A stretch of 6,061 nt of DNA, from contig JAFUWM010000125.1 of NCBI GenBank assembly GCA_017483425.1, forward strand, positions 1 to 6,061, in the 5' to 3' direction. This document shows, one piece after another, positions 5,816 through 6,061 of the stretch. Positions within the stretch are counted from its first letter, which is position 1. Every line of letters begins with the position of its first letter. The notes under the pieces are model-generated. The model was given only the letters and a program-made list of their open reading frames with translations, did not search any database and was not told the DNA's origin. The position numbers were made by a program, and so were the translations under genes. This stretch comes from Lachnospiraceae bacterium. GTDB lineage: Bacteria; Bacillota; Clostridia; Lachnospirales; Lachnospiraceae.

Positions 5816-6061
5816 ATGAAGATCCTGGTTACCGGAGCGCATGGCTTCATAGGAAAAAACCTGGTAAGAAGGCTCAAAAATATCGGGTATACCGATATCA
5901 TGGAATTCACAAGGGAAAATACTGAAGACGAGCTGAAAGCTTTTTGCTCCGAGGCGGACTTTGTGTTTCATCTTGCCGGGGTGAACCGACCTGAGAATGA
6001 TGATGAATTCCGGACCGGAAATACCGATCTAACAAAACAACTTTCCACGCTGCTTGTGAAC
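5816..6061 (+). CDS. capF: CapF/FnlB/WbjC family bifunctional UDP-sugar epimerase/reductase, N-terminal part (3' end outside window)
   Basis: Translation from ATG 5816 gives 82 residues open to the window edge. The protein begins MKILVTGAHGFIG with a G7-x-x-G10-x-x-G13 dinucleotide-binding loop, then KNLVRRLKNIGY and FVFHLAGVNRP (49-59), wording typical of CapF. In the family, this N-terminal dehydrogenase domain performs C-4 reduction and a C-terminal cupin domain, not visible here, performs C-3 epimerisation. The product is UDP-N-acetyl-6-deoxy-L-talosamine, the precursor of UDP-L-FucNAc. The start lies 2 nt after the capE stop with only a weak AAAG in front, so translation is probably coupled to capE. 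Confidence 0.92.
   Translation, partial: MKILVTGAHGFIGKNLVRRLKNIGYTDIMEFTRENTEDELKAFCSEADFVFHLAGVNRPENDDEFRTGNTDLTKQLSTLLVN

Overview
The window reads as part of a surface or exopolysaccharide locus from a bacterium that is probably a Gram-positive Clostridia member, possibly Lachnospiraceae. This placement is an inference. It rests on strong purine-rich Shine-Dalgarno sites, moderate GC, the style of the stand-alone acyl carrier protein, and CapE/CapF-type sequences, without any database search.

Layout. (i) Bases 1-2155, plus strand: the C-terminal part of an SGNH/GDSL-type esterase-like protein, cut by the window edge, then a complete DltA-like amino-acid adenylating enzyme. (ii) Bases 2143-4511, minus strand: a tightly packed operon, in transcription order a DltC-like acyl carrier protein, a solitary beta-class DNA methyltransferase, and a WbuB-like family 4 glycosyltransferase. 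The glycosyltransferase runs tail-to-tail into the adenylating enzyme with a 13-bp overlap. (iii) Bases 4512-4781: a divergent control region with a good minus-strand promoter, a likely extended -10 promoter on the plus strand, and a leader of about 130 nt with possible RNA structure. (iv) Bases 4782-6061, plus strand: capE (fnlA/wbjB) and the start of capF (fnlB/wbjC), cut by the window edge.

How the genes fit together. CapE and CapF carry out the first steps from UDP-GlcNAc toward UDP-L-FucNAc. The glycosyltransferase resembles the WbuB group, linked in known O-antigen clusters to FucNAc transfer, so sugar synthesis and transfer sit side by side. The adenylating enzyme, carrier protein and SGNH protein match three of the four parts of a Dlt-type pathway, which puts an activated amino acid (D-Ala in the classical case) on a cell-surface polymer. 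The fourth part, an MBOAT membrane acyltransferase, is not in the window and might lie upstream. The inferred system is a FucNAc-containing glycan that may also be aminoacylated, with the Dlt-like parts split over two opposing transcription units. The DNA methyltransferase between carrier protein and glycosyltransferase has no obvious role in this and is the oddest element here. No RNA genes, CRISPR arrays, insertion sequences or phage genes were seen.
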